DNA of 64,000 nucleotides, from positions 372,001-436,000 of the forward strand of contig NZ_SOBR01000001.1 of assembly GCF_004364315.1 (NCBI RefSeq). The letters are read 5' to 3'. The notes below the pieces were generated by a model. It saw only the letters and a program-made list of their open reading frames with translations. It ran no database searches and was not told the origin of the DNA. Each line of letters starts with the position of its first letter. The first letter of the stretch is position 1. Below, piece by piece: positions 17,399 through 27,100 of the stretch. The translations under genes were made by a program, and so were the position numbers. This stretch comes from Chromohalobacter marismortui. GTDB lineage: Bacteria; Pseudomonadota; Gammaproteobacteria; Pseudomonadales; Halomonadaceae.

Positions 17399-18340
17399 TT
17401 AGCGAATGCCTTGCTTACTTAGCTCAATGACCCGGCTGGCGTTCTCCTGAGTGATAAAGCTCGGGCCGGTGGCCACATCGTTGGCGGGTAGTAGGCCATT
17501 TTTTACGTACTGGTCGAGGAACATTACCGGTAGGTAGCCCTGCAGGTACTGTTGCTGGTCGATGGCAAAGTCGAGCCCGCCGCTTTCGATGGACTTGAGG
17601 ATGCCGGGGGAGAGGTCGAAGGTGCCGAGGGTGAACATCTCAGTAGCGCCCTGCTCGCGCATGGCCTGCAGCATGGGGTCGGCGGCTAGCGCTCCCAAGG
17701 TGAGGATGCCTTCGATATCAGGGTTCTGGTTCAAGTAGGCCATGATGGCATTACGGATTTCCACTGGGTCATGACTGGTGGCCAACTGGTCGGCTTTGCC
17801 GTCGAAGCCAGCGATAAAGCCGTTACAGCGCTGGTCGAGGCCCTGATTGCCCTGCTCATGGTTGACGCATAGCCCTTTCTCGACACCCATCTCCTGCATG
17901 TGGTCTGCGGCTTGCTTGCCGGCTTCATATTCACTTTGACCGATGTGCAGCATGGCCCCATATTTGGCAGCCACATCGCCACCTGAGTTGATGGTAATCA
18001 CTGGAATATCGTTATTGGTGGCTTCCTGCACTACTTTTCCCAGCGCATCTTCGTCGGTGAAGGACATAATCAGGCCATCTGGGTCGGAAGCAATGGCAGC
18101 CTGCGCTAGCTGCTGCATCTTGGCCATATCAAAGGTGGACGGTGCACGATACTCGATGGTTGCCCCGACATCCTCGGCTGCCGCCTCCGCACCGTTCTTC
18201 ACCACGGTCCAGAAGGGGTCTGAGGGGATGCCATGGGTGACCATGACGAATCGATTTTGGCTGTCGTTGGCTTGAGCAAAGCTGGTCATCATGGTGGCGG
18301 CGACCGTTGAGGCCAGCAGGAGTTTAGTGAGTCGTGGCAT
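17399..18340 (-). CDS. Periplasmic sugar/inositol-binding protein of the iol ABC importer
   Basis: This 313-residue periplasmic-binding protein is of the ribose-binding (Peripla_BP_4) class. A signal peptide covers about residues 1-24 ([20 protein letters not shown], cleavage near AQA-ND). Ligand-binding-fold segments include [50 protein letters not shown] and [15 protein letters not shown]. The ATG at 18340 is preferred over 18373: AGAGGA precedes it and it begins the signal peptide. It is the first gene of the leftward transport operon. Myo-inositol as ligand is inferred from context. Confidence 0.92.
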   Translation of the reverse strand: MPRLTKLLLASTVAATMMTSFAQANDSQNRFVMVTHGIPSDPFWTVVKNGAEAAAEDVGATIEYRAPSTFDMAKMQQLAQAAIASDPDGLIMSFTDEDALGKVVQEATNNDIPVITINSGGDVAAKYGAMLHIGQSEYEAGKQAADHMQEMGVEKGLCVNHEQGNQGLDQRCNGFIAGFDGKADQLATSHDPVEIRNAIMAYLNQNPDIEGILTLGALAADPMLQAMREQGATEMFTLGTFDLSPGILKSIESGGLDFAIDQQQYLQGYLPVMFLDQYVKNGLLPANDVATGPSFITQENASRVIELSKQGIR

Positions 18341-18399
18341 GGTGAAAGGTCCTCTGTTGTCGTTGTAATTCACGGCACGGTTAATCCGTGCTGAATGCT

Positions 18400-18419
18400 A
18401 ATGGAATATAGATTCCATT
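18400..18419. promoter_or_regulatory. IolR operator 1 (GGAA-N6-TTCC)
   Basis: AATGGAAT-ATAG-ATTCCATT is a perfect palindrome with 8-bp arms. It contains GGAA-TATAGA-TTCC at 18403-18416, matching the GGAA-N6-TTCC motif I recall for the RpiR-type IolR of Sinorhizobium meliloti. It covers the predicted -10 of the transport operon. Confidence 0.75.
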
Positions 18420-18434
18420 TTATATTTATTGCAA
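18405..18434 (-). promoter_or_regulatory. Candidate sigma-70 promoter of the inositol transport operon
   Basis: On the minus strand TTGCAA (18429-18434) and TATATT (18405-18410) are 18 nt apart. The -10 lies inside the GGAA-N6-TTCC operator at 18403-18416, so a repressor bound there would block RNA polymerase. The start site should be near 18398, about 58 nt before the binding-protein ATG. Confidence 0.55.
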
Positions 18435-18459
18435 ACCAAGTGTTTTATACTTTGGTATA

Positions 18460-18479
18460 TTTGGAATATTTGTTCCAAA
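18460..18479. promoter_or_regulatory. IolR operator 2 (GGAA-N6-TTCC)
   Basis: TTTGGAA-TATTTG-TTCCAAA is a perfect 7-bp-arm palindrome, again GGAA-N6-TTCC, exactly 60 nt from operator 1. It lies 78 nt before the iolR ATG and probably gives autoregulation. Between the two operators is a weaker inverted repeat, ACCAA at 18435-18439 with TTGGT at 18452-18456. Confidence 0.75.
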
Positions 18480-18557
18480 ACAGCTAGACTTACGTCACTA
18501 TCGATTCATCATGCCGGGTTTCTTAAAGGGGCCTGGCTCGCGCTGGAAGAATGACCC

Positions 18558-19415
18558 ATGACGACTCCTCAGGACTTTCCGGAACTCGAGTCCCGCATTG
18601 GGCGGGAGTACCCCAAGCTGAGCCGCCGGCTTCAACAGACCGCGCGCTTCATGCTCGATCATCCTCAGGAAGTAGCCTTTGCCACAGTGGCCAAGCTCGC
18701 TGAGCAGGCGAATGTGACGCCATCGACATTGATTCGCTTTGCCAACAGCTTTGGTTTCACGGGGTTTTCGGAGATGCAGCAGCTCTTTCGGGAGCGACTG
18801 ATGAACGAATTGCCGAACTATGCCGAGCGCATCCGTGCGGTGCGCTCGGCCACCGGTGAGACCCCGGATAGCACCCAACTGCTGTGGGAGTTCGCTGATG
18901 CCAATCGTGAAGTGCTTGAGGAGTTACCCGGGCGGATCAACCCAAAGGATCTTGAACACGCCCTTGACTTGCTCGAAAAGGCCGAGGCGGTTCATGTAAT
19001 GGGGGCACGACGCAGCTTTGTGGTGGCCAGCTATCTCACTTACGCCCTGCATCACATCGAAAAGCGTGCCTTTCTGATTAACGGTCAGGGCGGCATGTTC
19101 CGTGAGCAGATACGTTCTATCGGCGCTGGCGACGCTCTGCTGCTGGTGAGCTATTCCCCTTACGCTCAGGAGTCGCAGGATGCCGCAGCCGAGGCGAAGG
19201 AACGCGGTATTCCACTGGTGGTAATCACGGATTCCAGCTTGAGCCCCCTAGCGCGCCTGGCGGATGTGACACTTATCGTCCACGAGGCAGAGGTCAAAAG
19301 TTTCCGAGGGCTGACGGCCTCTCTTTGTCTGACGCAAACCCTGGCGATCTCGTTGGGCATTCGTCAGGACCAAGGACTTGAAGCCGGAGGAACGTCGTCG
19401 TCACTGGATGCGTGA
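18558..19415 (+). CDS. iolR: RpiR-family transcriptional regulator IolR
   Basis: This is a 285-residue regulator. The N-terminal HTH_6 domain spans about residues 1-77, with the recognition region VAKLAEQANVTPSTLIRFAN then SFGFTGFSEMQ. The C-terminal SIS (sugar isomerase) domain, about 130-265, binds a phosphosugar-like effector and includes VHVMGARRSFVVASYLTYAL and GDALLLVSYSPYAQE. It is divergent from the transport operon, sharing a control region with two GGAA-N6-TTCC sites, and upstream of iolG and iolB. By analogy with rhizobial IolR it should repress the iol genes until an inositol-derived intermediate accumulates. GGAAG precedes the ATG at 18558. Confidence 0.9.
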   Translation: MTTPQDFPELESRIGREYPKLSRRLQQTARFMLDHPQEVAFATVAKLAEQANVTPSTLIRFANSFGFTGFSEMQQLFRERLMNELPNYAERIRAVRSATGETPDSTQLLWEFADANREVLEELPGRINPKDLEHALDLLEKAEAVHVMGARRSFVVASYLTYALHHIEKRAFLINGQGGMFREQIRSIGAGDALLLVSYSPYAQESQDAAAEAKERGIPLVVITDSSLSPLARLADVTLIVHEAEVKSFRGLTASLCLTQTLAISLGIRQDQGLEAGGTSSSLDA

Positions 19416-19482
19416 GTAAAAAGTGAGCCTTTAACGTGATGCTGTCAGTTCCCTTACAACAAGCGACAATCGGGAGGACATT

Positions 19483-20478
19483 ATGCAACTCGCCCTGATC
19501 GGAGCCGGCCGTATAGGCCAGATCCATGCCAAGGCCATCGCCGCTCATCCTGGCGTGACCCTGGTTGCCATCGCGGATTTTCTCCCGGAGGCTGCCAAAG
19601 CGCTGGCGTTGACCTATAGCAGTCAGGCCATGAGTACGGAGGCCATCTTCGCCGACGAGACCATCGATGCAGTGCTGATCGCCTCCAGTACGCCGACCCA
19701 TGCGGAGTATCTTGAGCAGGCGGCCCAGTCGGGCAAGGCAGTGCTCTGTGAGAAGCCCATTGCCCTGGACCTGGCGCGTACTCGCGAGGCGCTGGATGTT
19801 CTGTCCTCAAATCCGGTGACCTGTGCGCTCGGTTTCAACCGTCGCCATGACCCGCAGTTCTCGGCGCTCAAGCAGGCATTAGCTGGGGGACGTATTGGCG
19901 TACTCGAGACGCTAAGCATCATCAGCCGTGACCCGTTACCTCCCCCCGCCGAGTACGTGGCGGCGTCTGGTGGGCTATTCCGCGACATGATGATTCACGA
20001 CTTCGATATGGCACGTTGGCTGCTAGATGAGCCCATTTCGTTTGTGCAGGCGACAGCCAGTTGCCTGATCGATCCGGCCATTGGCGAGGCAGGGGATGTG
20101 GATACCGCCATGGTGACCTTGACCACCGCCAGTGGCCGGCTGTGCCACATCAATAACTCGCGGCGTGCCTGCTACGGCTATGACCAGCGTATCGAGGCCT
20201 TCGGCAGCGGTGGCATGCTTCAGGCCCAGAACGAAACCGAAACCCGGCTGCGCTTCACCGGCGAGGGCGGACAGGTTGAGGAAAAGCCTCAATGGTTCTT
20301 CCTTGAGCGCTATGCGGCGGCCTTCGCCCGCGAGATCGACGATTTCGTGACCGCCTGGCAGCAGCAGCGCGCACCTTTGACCAGCGCACACGACGGGCTC
20401 GAGGCACTGCGGCTGGCCGAGGCCGCGGAGTGCTCCCTCAAGGAAGGGCGGTGCATCGCCTTGGATGAGATTCGCTGA
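19483..20478 (+). CDS. iolG: Myo-inositol 2-dehydrogenase IolG
   Basis: This 331-residue NAD-dependent enzyme oxidises myo-inositol to 2-keto-myo-inositol, the first catabolic step. It has the Rossmann motif GAGRIGQIHAKAI at 7-19, EKP at 90-92 with the catalytic Lys, and the downstream segment FRDMMIHDFDMARWLL containing the conserved D-x-x-x-H-D-x-D. Length and motifs match IolG of Sinorhizobium and Pseudomonas. GGGAGG lies 7 nt before the ATG at 19483. It follows iolR by 67 nt and precedes iolB by 47 nt, so all three are probably one transcript. Confidence 0.93.
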   Translation: MQLALIGAGRIGQIHAKAIAAHPGVTLVAIADFLPEAAKALALTYSSQAMSTEAIFADETIDAVLIASSTPTHAEYLEQAAQSGKAVLCEKPIALDLARTREALDVLSSNPVTCALGFNRRHDPQFSALKQALAGGRIGVLETLSIISRDPLPPPAEYVAASGGLFRDMMIHDFDMARWLLDEPISFVQATASCLIDPAIGEAGDVDTAMVTLTTASGRLCHINNSRRACYGYDQRIEAFGSGGMLQAQNETETRLRFTGEGGQVEEKPQWFFLERYAAAFAREIDDFVTAWQQQRAPLTSAHDGLEALRLAEAAECSLKEGRCIALDEIR

Positions 20479-20525
20479 ATGCCCTTGGGCACTGAGTCAA
20501 TACTATCAACGTGTAGGAGGTGGGT

Positions 20526-21329
20526 ATGACGTCGTTACAGGTTCGACCGCAGCAGCCCGACGAGCATGGCAAAGTGCTCGAGGTGACCCCGGCCTCAGCA
20601 GGCTGGGACCACGTCGGCTTCCGAGTACATAAGCTCGCCAAGGGGCAGCATATCGAAGGCCATACTGGCGATCGTGAGCACTGTTTGGTGTTGCTCTCGG
20701 GCAAGGCAACCATCAGCAGCGGTGAGCATCGCTGGGAAGATATCGGTGAGCGCATGGATATCTTCGAGAAGGTGCCGCCCTATGCCGTTTATCTGCCCAA
20801 TGGAGTGGGTTTCGAGATTGAAGCGACCACGGACATGGAACTTGCGGTATGCAGCGCACCCGGTCATGGCAACCATGGGTCGCGTCTGATTACACCGGAT
20901 AAGATCAAGCGCAGCACCCGAGGCACCGGCACCAATACCCGGCATATTCAGGATGTGTTGCCGGAGTCCGAGCCGGCCGACAGTCTCCTGGTGGTCGAGG
21001 TCTATACCCCGGCAGGCCATTGGTCGAGTTACCCTCCACATAAGCATGATGTCGATAACCTGCCACACGAATCGAGCCTGGAGGAAACCTATTACCACCG
21101 CCTGAATCCGTCCCAGGGCTTCGCTTTCCAGCGGGTTTATACAGATGATCGCTCTCTTGATGAGACCATGAGCGTAGAAAACGGCAATTGCGTGATGGTA
21201 CCGCGGGGCTATCATCCGGCCGGGGTTCCCCACGGTTATGAACTCTATTACCTCAACGTGATGGCCGGACCCAAGCGCGAATGGAAGTTTCAGAACGACC
21301 CGGAACATGAGTGGATCGTGAAACAGTGA
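20526..21329 (+). CDS. iolB: 5-deoxy-glucuronate isomerase IolB
   Basis: This 267-residue double-cupin enzyme converts 5-deoxy-glucuronate to 5-dehydro-2-deoxy-gluconate. Metal-binding His and Glu residues lie in PPHKHDVDNLPHESSLEETY and YHRLNP. The second cupin ends MVPRGYHPAGVPHGYELYYL. The ATG at 20526 follows TAGGAGG by 5 nt; the in-frame GTG at 20520 overlaps that ribosome site and is rejected. It is the last gene of the iolR-iolG-iolB unit and is followed by an intrinsic terminator. Confidence 0.95.
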   Translation: MTSLQVRPQQPDEHGKVLEVTPASAGWDHVGFRVHKLAKGQHIEGHTGDREHCLVLLSGKATISSGEHRWEDIGERMDIFEKVPPYAVYLPNGVGFEIEATTDMELAVCSAPGHGNHGSRLITPDKIKRSTRGTGTNTRHIQDVLPESEPADSLLVVEVYTPAGHWSSYPPHKHDVDNLPHESSLEETYYHRLNPSQGFAFQRVYTDDRSLDETMSVENGNCVMVPRGYHPAGVPHGYELYYLNVMAGPKREWKFQNDPEHEWIVKQ

Positions 21330-21379
21330 TCCCGGGGAAAATCGCCAGTTGCGTTTTTCCTGTTATGTGATCGTCCGAC

Positions 21380-21403
21380 ACCCCGGTTTCGGCCGGGGTT
21401 TTT
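21380..21403 (+). terminator. Rho-independent terminator after iolB
   Basis: ACCCCGG-TTTCGG-CCGGGGT forms a 7-bp GC-rich stem followed by a run of five T's. It lies 50 nt after the iolB stop. The remaining bases to 21568 hold no recognisable gene or signal. Confidence 0.88.
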
Positions 21404-21568
21404 GCAAGCTCGTTGCAGGCGTTTTCGGCCGCTTGCTGGTGTGCTGAACGTTGTGCCTGCGCACGGAGTGCTACCACAGGGCAGCGAGACAGAGCGGCCC
21501 CACTCGGATCTATGCGAGCGGGGCGTTGAAGGCCTGACCCGGCAAGGCGATCGGTAGATGGGGCGCCT

Positions 21569-24019
21569 CTAGGTAGCCTCGTGCCAGACCACCGCATTCT
21601 TATCCAGAGCGAAGGCGTCGAAGGCGAAGTCGTCGACGCTGAGCATTTCAAGTACCTCACCCTCGAAACGCCGCATGAAGTCGGCTTCCTCAGCGTCGAG
21701 CAAACCGGATTCAAAGGCGGCCTCGACGCGCTGCTCGGGATGCAGCGCCTCGGCGGGCAATTCACCTTTGCCATAAGCCTTGGCGATACGCCGATAGAGC
21801 GGCTCGGCATGTTCACTGTCGGCGAGCAGGGCATTGTAGCGGGCCAGAGGGTTGTCCTGTTGCCCCGCATCCTGTGTATTCCATGTGTTCTCTATCAGCT
21901 TGCGACGCAAGGCGCTGTTGGTGGAGACGGCATGAGCGATATCGCGGGTGAAGCGATCGTGGGGTTTGTGCCAACGCCGTCCGCGCGGCATCGCGATGGC
22001 CGAGAGCGTCATCGCCAAGGCTCGATTGGGCAGATTGTCGAACAGTTCGATGAACGCCTGCTCGGCGCGGTGGAGCAGCGTGCGGCAGCTGTAATGCAAC
22101 AGCGTAGCCTCATGCTCGACATTGTCCGACTCGTGCCACTGCTTGATCAGCATCGAGGCCAGGTAGAGGTTGGACAGTACGTCGCCCAGGCGCGCCGAGA
22201 GCATTTCGCGTTTCTTGAGGCCTGAGCCGAGACTGGCCATGGCGGCGTCGGCGCACAGACCGAAGGCCGCGGACAGACGTGCGATTTCCTGTGCGTAGGG
22301 GGCGGCGATCTCGTCGAACGGAACGCTCGCCTTGCCGATGCCCAGGCCCAGGGTGAAGGCACGTGCGGCATTGCCGAAGACCATGCCCGCGTGCCGGAAG
22401 ATCGCCTTGTCGAACGCCCTGAGGTCGTCGTTCTCCTTGGCCGCCAGCTCATCGAGGACATACGGGTGGCAGCGAATCGCGCCCTGGCCGAAAATCATCA
22501 GGTTGCGGGTCATGATATTGGCGCCTTCCACAGTGATCGACACCGGGTTGGCGGCATAGGCGATGCCCAGGTAGTTGCGTGGCCCCAGCGTGACGGTGCG
22601 GCCACCGTGCACGTCCATGGCGTCGGCCAGCATGCTGCGCTGGAACTCGGTCAACTGGCTCTTGAGAATGGCCGAGGGGACCGCCGGCTTGACGCCGTGG
22701 TCGATGGTGTTGGCGGTCTGCATGACGGCCGCCTGGGCGATGTAGGCATGCGCGGCGATACGCGCGAGTGGCTCCTGAACCCCTTCCATCTCGGCGACGG
22801 GCAGATTGAATTGACGCCGAATACGGGTATAGCCACCGGCCCAGCCCAGCGCGTAGCGGCCGATGCCCGACGCACCTGAGGGCAGGGTAATGCAGCGACC
22901 GACGGACAGGCATTCGACCAGCATGCGCCAGCCCTGGCCTGCCATCTCGGGGCCGCCGATGATCCACTCGAGGGGGATGAAAACGTCCTGGCCGCGAATC
23001 GGGCCGTTCATGAACGGGCTACCGATGGGGTGGTGGCGGCGTCCGATCTCCATGCCTTGTGTATTGCGGGGAATCAGCGCGCAGGTGATGCCAAGGTCTT
23101 CGGTATCGCCGAGCAGGCCGTCGGGGTCGAACATGCGAAACGCCAGACCCACCACGGTGGCGATGGGAGCCAGGGTGATCCAGCGTTTCTCGAAGGTGAG
23201 CTTGAGCCCCAGGACATCCTCGCCGTTGTGCTTGCCTCGACAGACGAGACCGACATCGGGCAGCGAGGTGGCGTCGCTTCCCGCCCGTGGCCCGGTCAGC
23301 CCGAAGCAGGGAATCTCGCGGCCATCGGCCAGGCGCGGCAGGTAATGGTCTTTCTGTTCCTCGGTCCCGTACTTGAGCAACAGCTCGCCCGGCCCCAGCG
23401 AATTGGGTACACCGACCGTGACCATCAGCGTTTCGTTGACGGCCAGCTTCTGCAGCACGGCCGACTGGGCCTTGGCGGAGAATTCCAGCCCGCCGTAACG
23501 CTTGGGAATGATCATGCCGAAGAATCCCTCGCGCTTGAGGTATTCCCACAGCTCGGGGGGCAGGTCGGCGCGCTCGCGGGCGATCTCCCAGGCGTTGCAC
23601 ATACCGGCGGCCACGGAGCATTGATGGTCGACGAAAGCCTGCTCTTCCTCGCTCAGTTGCGTGGTGCCGAAATCCAGCAGCCGCTGCCACTGGGGCCGGC
23701 CGGAGAACAACTCGCCATCCCAGGCCACGCTACCGGCTTCCAGTGCGGTGCGTTCGGTCTCCGAGACCTTGGGCGCGGATTTCTTGAAGGCCGCGAAGAG
23801 GCGCGGGGTCAGCCAGCGCCGTCGCAATGCGGGGAGGCCACAGACGGCTACCGCCAAGGCGCCGAGCCATAGTAGAGCACCTACCACCACTGCGCCGAAG
23901 ACGATGCCGATGGCACCTAGAATCAACAAAAGCCCCAGTGCCGGCAGGGCGCCCGCTTCCCGGCGCATGATCCAGACCAAGCCTGCCAGCGCCACGACGA
24001 TGAGCAACAGTTCCAACAT
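21569..24019 (-). CDS. fadE: Acyl-CoA dehydrogenase FadE
   Basis: This 816-residue long-type acyl-CoA dehydrogenase catalyses the first step of fatty-acid beta-oxidation. The N-terminal 80 residues hold two to three hydrophobic segments (LLLIVVALAGLVWIM, LGLLLILGAIGIVFGAVVVG), making it membrane-associated as in E. coli. The flavoenzyme core spans about 120-500, with CFGLTGPRAGSDATS and the mid-domain VEGANIMTRNLMIFGQG. A FadE-specific C-terminal extension follows. E. coli FadE is of almost the same length. GGGAG precedes the ATG at 24019. It is probably monocistronic. A PsrA-like half-conserved palindrome sits upstream. Confidence 0.95.
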   Translation of the reverse strand: MLELLLIVVALAGLVWIMRREAGALPALGLLLILGAIGIVFGAVVVGALLWLGALAVAVCGLPALRRRWLTPRLFAAFKKSAPKVSETERTALEAGSVAWDGELFSGRPQWQRLLDFGTTQLSEEEQAFVDHQCSVAAGMCNAWEIARERADLPPELWEYLKREGFFGMIIPKRYGGLEFSAKAQSAVLQKLAVNETLMVTVGVPNSLGPGELLLKYGTEEQKDHYLPRLADGREIPCFGLTGPRAGSDATSLPDVGLVCRGKHNGEDVLGLKLTFEKRWITLAPIATVVGLAFRMFDPDGLLGDTEDLGITCALIPRNTQGMEIGRRHHPIGSPFMNGPIRGQDVFIPLEWIIGGPEMAGQGWRMLVECLSVGRCITLPSGASGIGRYALGWAGGYTRIRRQFNLPVAEMEGVQEPLARIAAHAYIAQAAVMQTANTIDHGVKPAVPSAILKSQLTEFQRSMLADAMDVHGGRTVTLGPRNYLGIAYAANPVSITVEGANIMTRNLMIFGQGAIRCHPYVLDELAAKENDDLRAFDKAIFRHAGMVFGNAARAFTLGLGIGKASVPFDEIAAPYAQEIARLSAAFGLCADAAMASLGSGLKKREMLSARLGDVLSNLYLASMLIKQWHESDNVEHEATLLHYSCRTLLHRAEQAFIELFDNLPNRALAMTLSAIAMPRGRRWHKPHDRFTRDIAHAVSTNSALRRKLIENTWNTQDAGQQDNPLARYNALLADSEHAEPLYRRIAKAYGKGELPAEALHPEQRVEAAFESGLLDAEEADFMRRFEGEVLEMLSVDDFAFDAFALDKNAVVWHEAT

Positions 24020-24041
24020 GTGGACTCTCCCAGGATGATTT

Positions 24042-24055
24042 CTAACGCTTGTTTG
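24042..24055 (-). promoter_or_regulatory. Possible PsrA-type operator upstream of fadE
   Basis: On the minus strand CAAAC-AAGC-GTTAG resembles the (C/G)AAAC-N2-4-GTTT(G/C) site of PsrA, the long-chain acyl-CoA-responsive TetR regulator of pseudomonads. One half is degenerate (GTTAG instead of GTTTG). It lies 23-36 nt before the fadE ATG, a plausible place for a repressor. Confidence 0.3.
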
Positions 24056-24184
24056 AATTCAGCCTAGCGTACTCGTGTCGTCACGACTAGTCATTCATGG
24101 TGGAAGCCGCCATTTCTGGCAGGAGGTCATCATTCACGATTGGTGAGAGCCCCGCGCTGCATAGGGCGGCGCGGGGCAGGGCAT

Positions 24185-27100
24185 TCAGGGGGTTGATGTC
24201 GAGTGCGGCGACGTGTTGTCGAGTCGGGCCGGACGCAGTCGGCGATGCAGCCGGTCGAGGTAGAGATAGACCACTGGCGTGGTGTAGAGCGTCAAGAGTT
24301 GGCTGAGGATCAGGCCGCCGATGATGGTAATGCCCAGCGGTGCGCGCAGGGCGGCGTTTTCATCGGTGCCCAGCAACAGCGGAATCGCGCCGAGAATGGC
24401 GGCCAGCGTGGTCATCATGATGGGGCGAAAGCGTACCACGGCCGCTTCGCGTATGGCCTCGAACGCACTCAGGCCGCGTTCGCGCTCGGCAATGACAGCG
24501 AAGTCGACCAGCATGATGGCATTTTTCTTGACCACGCCGATCAGCAGGATGATGCCGATCAGGGCGATGAGCGTGAACGGCGTATCGAGCAGCATCAGCG
24601 CCAACAGGGCACCCACTCCCGCCGACGGCAGCGTCGACAGAATCGTCAGTGGGTGGATGTAGCTTTCGTAGAGAATGCCGAGTACCAGATAGACCGTCAC
24701 GAGCGCGGCCAGAATCAGCCACGGCATGGCTTGCATGCCGCTCTGGAAGGTGCCTGCGCTGCCTTCGAAATCCACCTGGACGGCGGTGGGCAGGCGCAGG
24801 TCGTTCACCGTGCGGCGGATGCGCTGGGTGGCCTCGCCCAGTGTGACGCCGTCTTCGAGGTTGAACGAGACCGTGCTGGAAGCGAACTGACCCTGATGGT
24901 TGACGGTCACCGGGGCGGTGCTTTCCTCCAGGTGACTGAATGCCGACACGGGGATCGCATCGCCTTCATCGTTAATGACGTGCAAGCGTGAAATGGCCTC
25001 TGGTGTATTGCGGTATTCCTCGGCCACCTCGAGGATCACGTAGCGTTGGTTGTCGGCATCGTAAAGGCTGGCGACGCTGCTTTGTGCGAAGGCGTTGCCG
25101 AGCAGTGTATCTACCTCCTGCATGTCGACACCGAGACGCCTGGCGGTGTCACGATCGACGCTCAGCTCCACGGCCTGGCCCTCGCCCCGGCTATCACTGT
25201 TGACGCCGGTCAGTCCGTCGATGTTCTGCATGGCGTTGCTGACGCGCTGCGACCAGGTATCGAGCAAGGCGAGATCGTCGCTCTTGAGGGTGATTTCGTA
25301 TTGCGCTCCCCTGTTCTCGCGACCGCCGATGCGAATGTCCTGCAGGGCCATCATCGAGGTGCTCACGCCGGGCAGATCGTTCATCGACATCGCCAATCGA
25401 TTGCCGACGGCTTGCGTGCCCGCCGCATATTGCCCCTCCTCGAGAGTGATGAACAAGGTCGCCGAGGCGCCACCGCCACGGCCTCCCATGAAGCCCAGCA
25501 CGCTATGCACCTCGGGGGCACGTGCCAGGCGCTCACGAATGGTACGCAACTTGGCCGACATGGCGTCGAACGACAGACTCTGGTCGCCGCGCACGAAGCC
25601 GATCAAGCGTCCGGTGTCCTGCTGAGGTATGAACCCCTTGTCGACGGCAACGTAGAGATACCCGTTGAGCACGATCACCCCGATCAGCGAGAGGAGCGTC
25701 AAGCGCCGATGGCGCAGGGCAACATCCAGGCTGCGCGTATACAGGCGCTGACAGCCCTGACCGAACGCCATCAGCGCAGTCTCCCAGCGCGGGGCACGAC
25801 GATCGCGTCCCGGGCGCAACCAGCGCGCACAGAGCATGGGCGTCAGTGTCAACGACACCACCAGCGAGACCAGCACTGCCAGCGACAACGTCATCGCGAA
25901 CTCGAAGAACATGCGCCCGATGAAGCCGCCCATGAACAGCAGCGGCAGGAAGACCGCCACCAGCGAGACGCTCATCGAGGTGACCGTGAAGCTTACTTCG
26001 CGTGCGCCTTGCAAGGCCGCCTGTCGGGGCGGCATGCCGCGTTCGATATGACGGGCGATGTTTTCGACCACCACGATGGCGTCGTCGACGAGAAAGCCGA
26101 TCGATACGATCAGGGCCATCAGCGACAGCGTGTCGAGCGAGAAACCCATGACATGCATCATCGCGAAGGTGCCGATCAGCGACACGGGAATCGCCAGACT
26201 GGGGATCAGCGTGGCACGTGCATTGCGCAGGAACAGAAACACCACCAGGACCACCAGTGCGATGGCCAGCATCAGTGTGAGCTGGGTCTCTTGCAAGGAC
26301 GCTCGTATACCGGGAGCGCGATCGAGTTGCACGCTGAGCGAGGCACTATCGGGAAGCAGGCTCTCGATGGACGCCATGCGCTCACGGATCCCGGCGATGG
26401 TGTCGATGACGTTGGCACCGCTGCTGGCGCTGATGATGAGCAGTACGGCCGGCTGCTCATTCTGAAATCCCACGTTATAACGGTCTTCCACGCCGTTTTC
26501 GATGTCGGCGACGTCGCTCAAGTGCATGACCGCACCGTCTTCGCCGCGCGCCACGATGAGATCCTTGAACGCGTCGGCTTGCATCAGTTGCGAGTCGGTG
26601 TCGACTTCCCAGCGTGTGGTGGGAGAGGCCACGAAACCGGTCGGTGTGCTGGTGGTGGCACTGCGTATCGCATTGGCGACCGCCGTCAGCGATACACCCG
26701 CATGTGCAAGCCGACGTGGATCGAGCGCCACGCGCACCGCCGGCGACGAACTGCCGCCGACATTGACGTCACCGACGCCGGGAACCTGCAGGATGGGCGG
26801 GGCGATGCGCTCTTCGGCCAGTTGATAGAGCTCACTGGTGGGCAGCGTGTCGGAGGTGATCGACAGGATCATGATCGGCGCCGCCGCCGGGTTGAGCTTG
26901 CGATAGCTGGGACGACGGGTCATGGCGCTGGGCAACAGCGGTTGAGCGCTATTGATCGCGGCCTGCACTTCGCGTGCGGCGACATTGATGTCCTTGTCGA
27001 GATCGAATTGCACGGTGATGCGCGTCGAGCCATCCGAACTGCTCGAGGTCATCTGCGAGACCCCTGAAATGTTTCCCAGCGAGCGTTCCAACGGCGTCGC

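Noticed and set aside
25046-27067. 673-codon rightward frame opposite mdtC
   Set aside because: The protein is almost all Arg, His, Gln and Gly without domains. It is a GC-rich shadow of mdtC codon positions.
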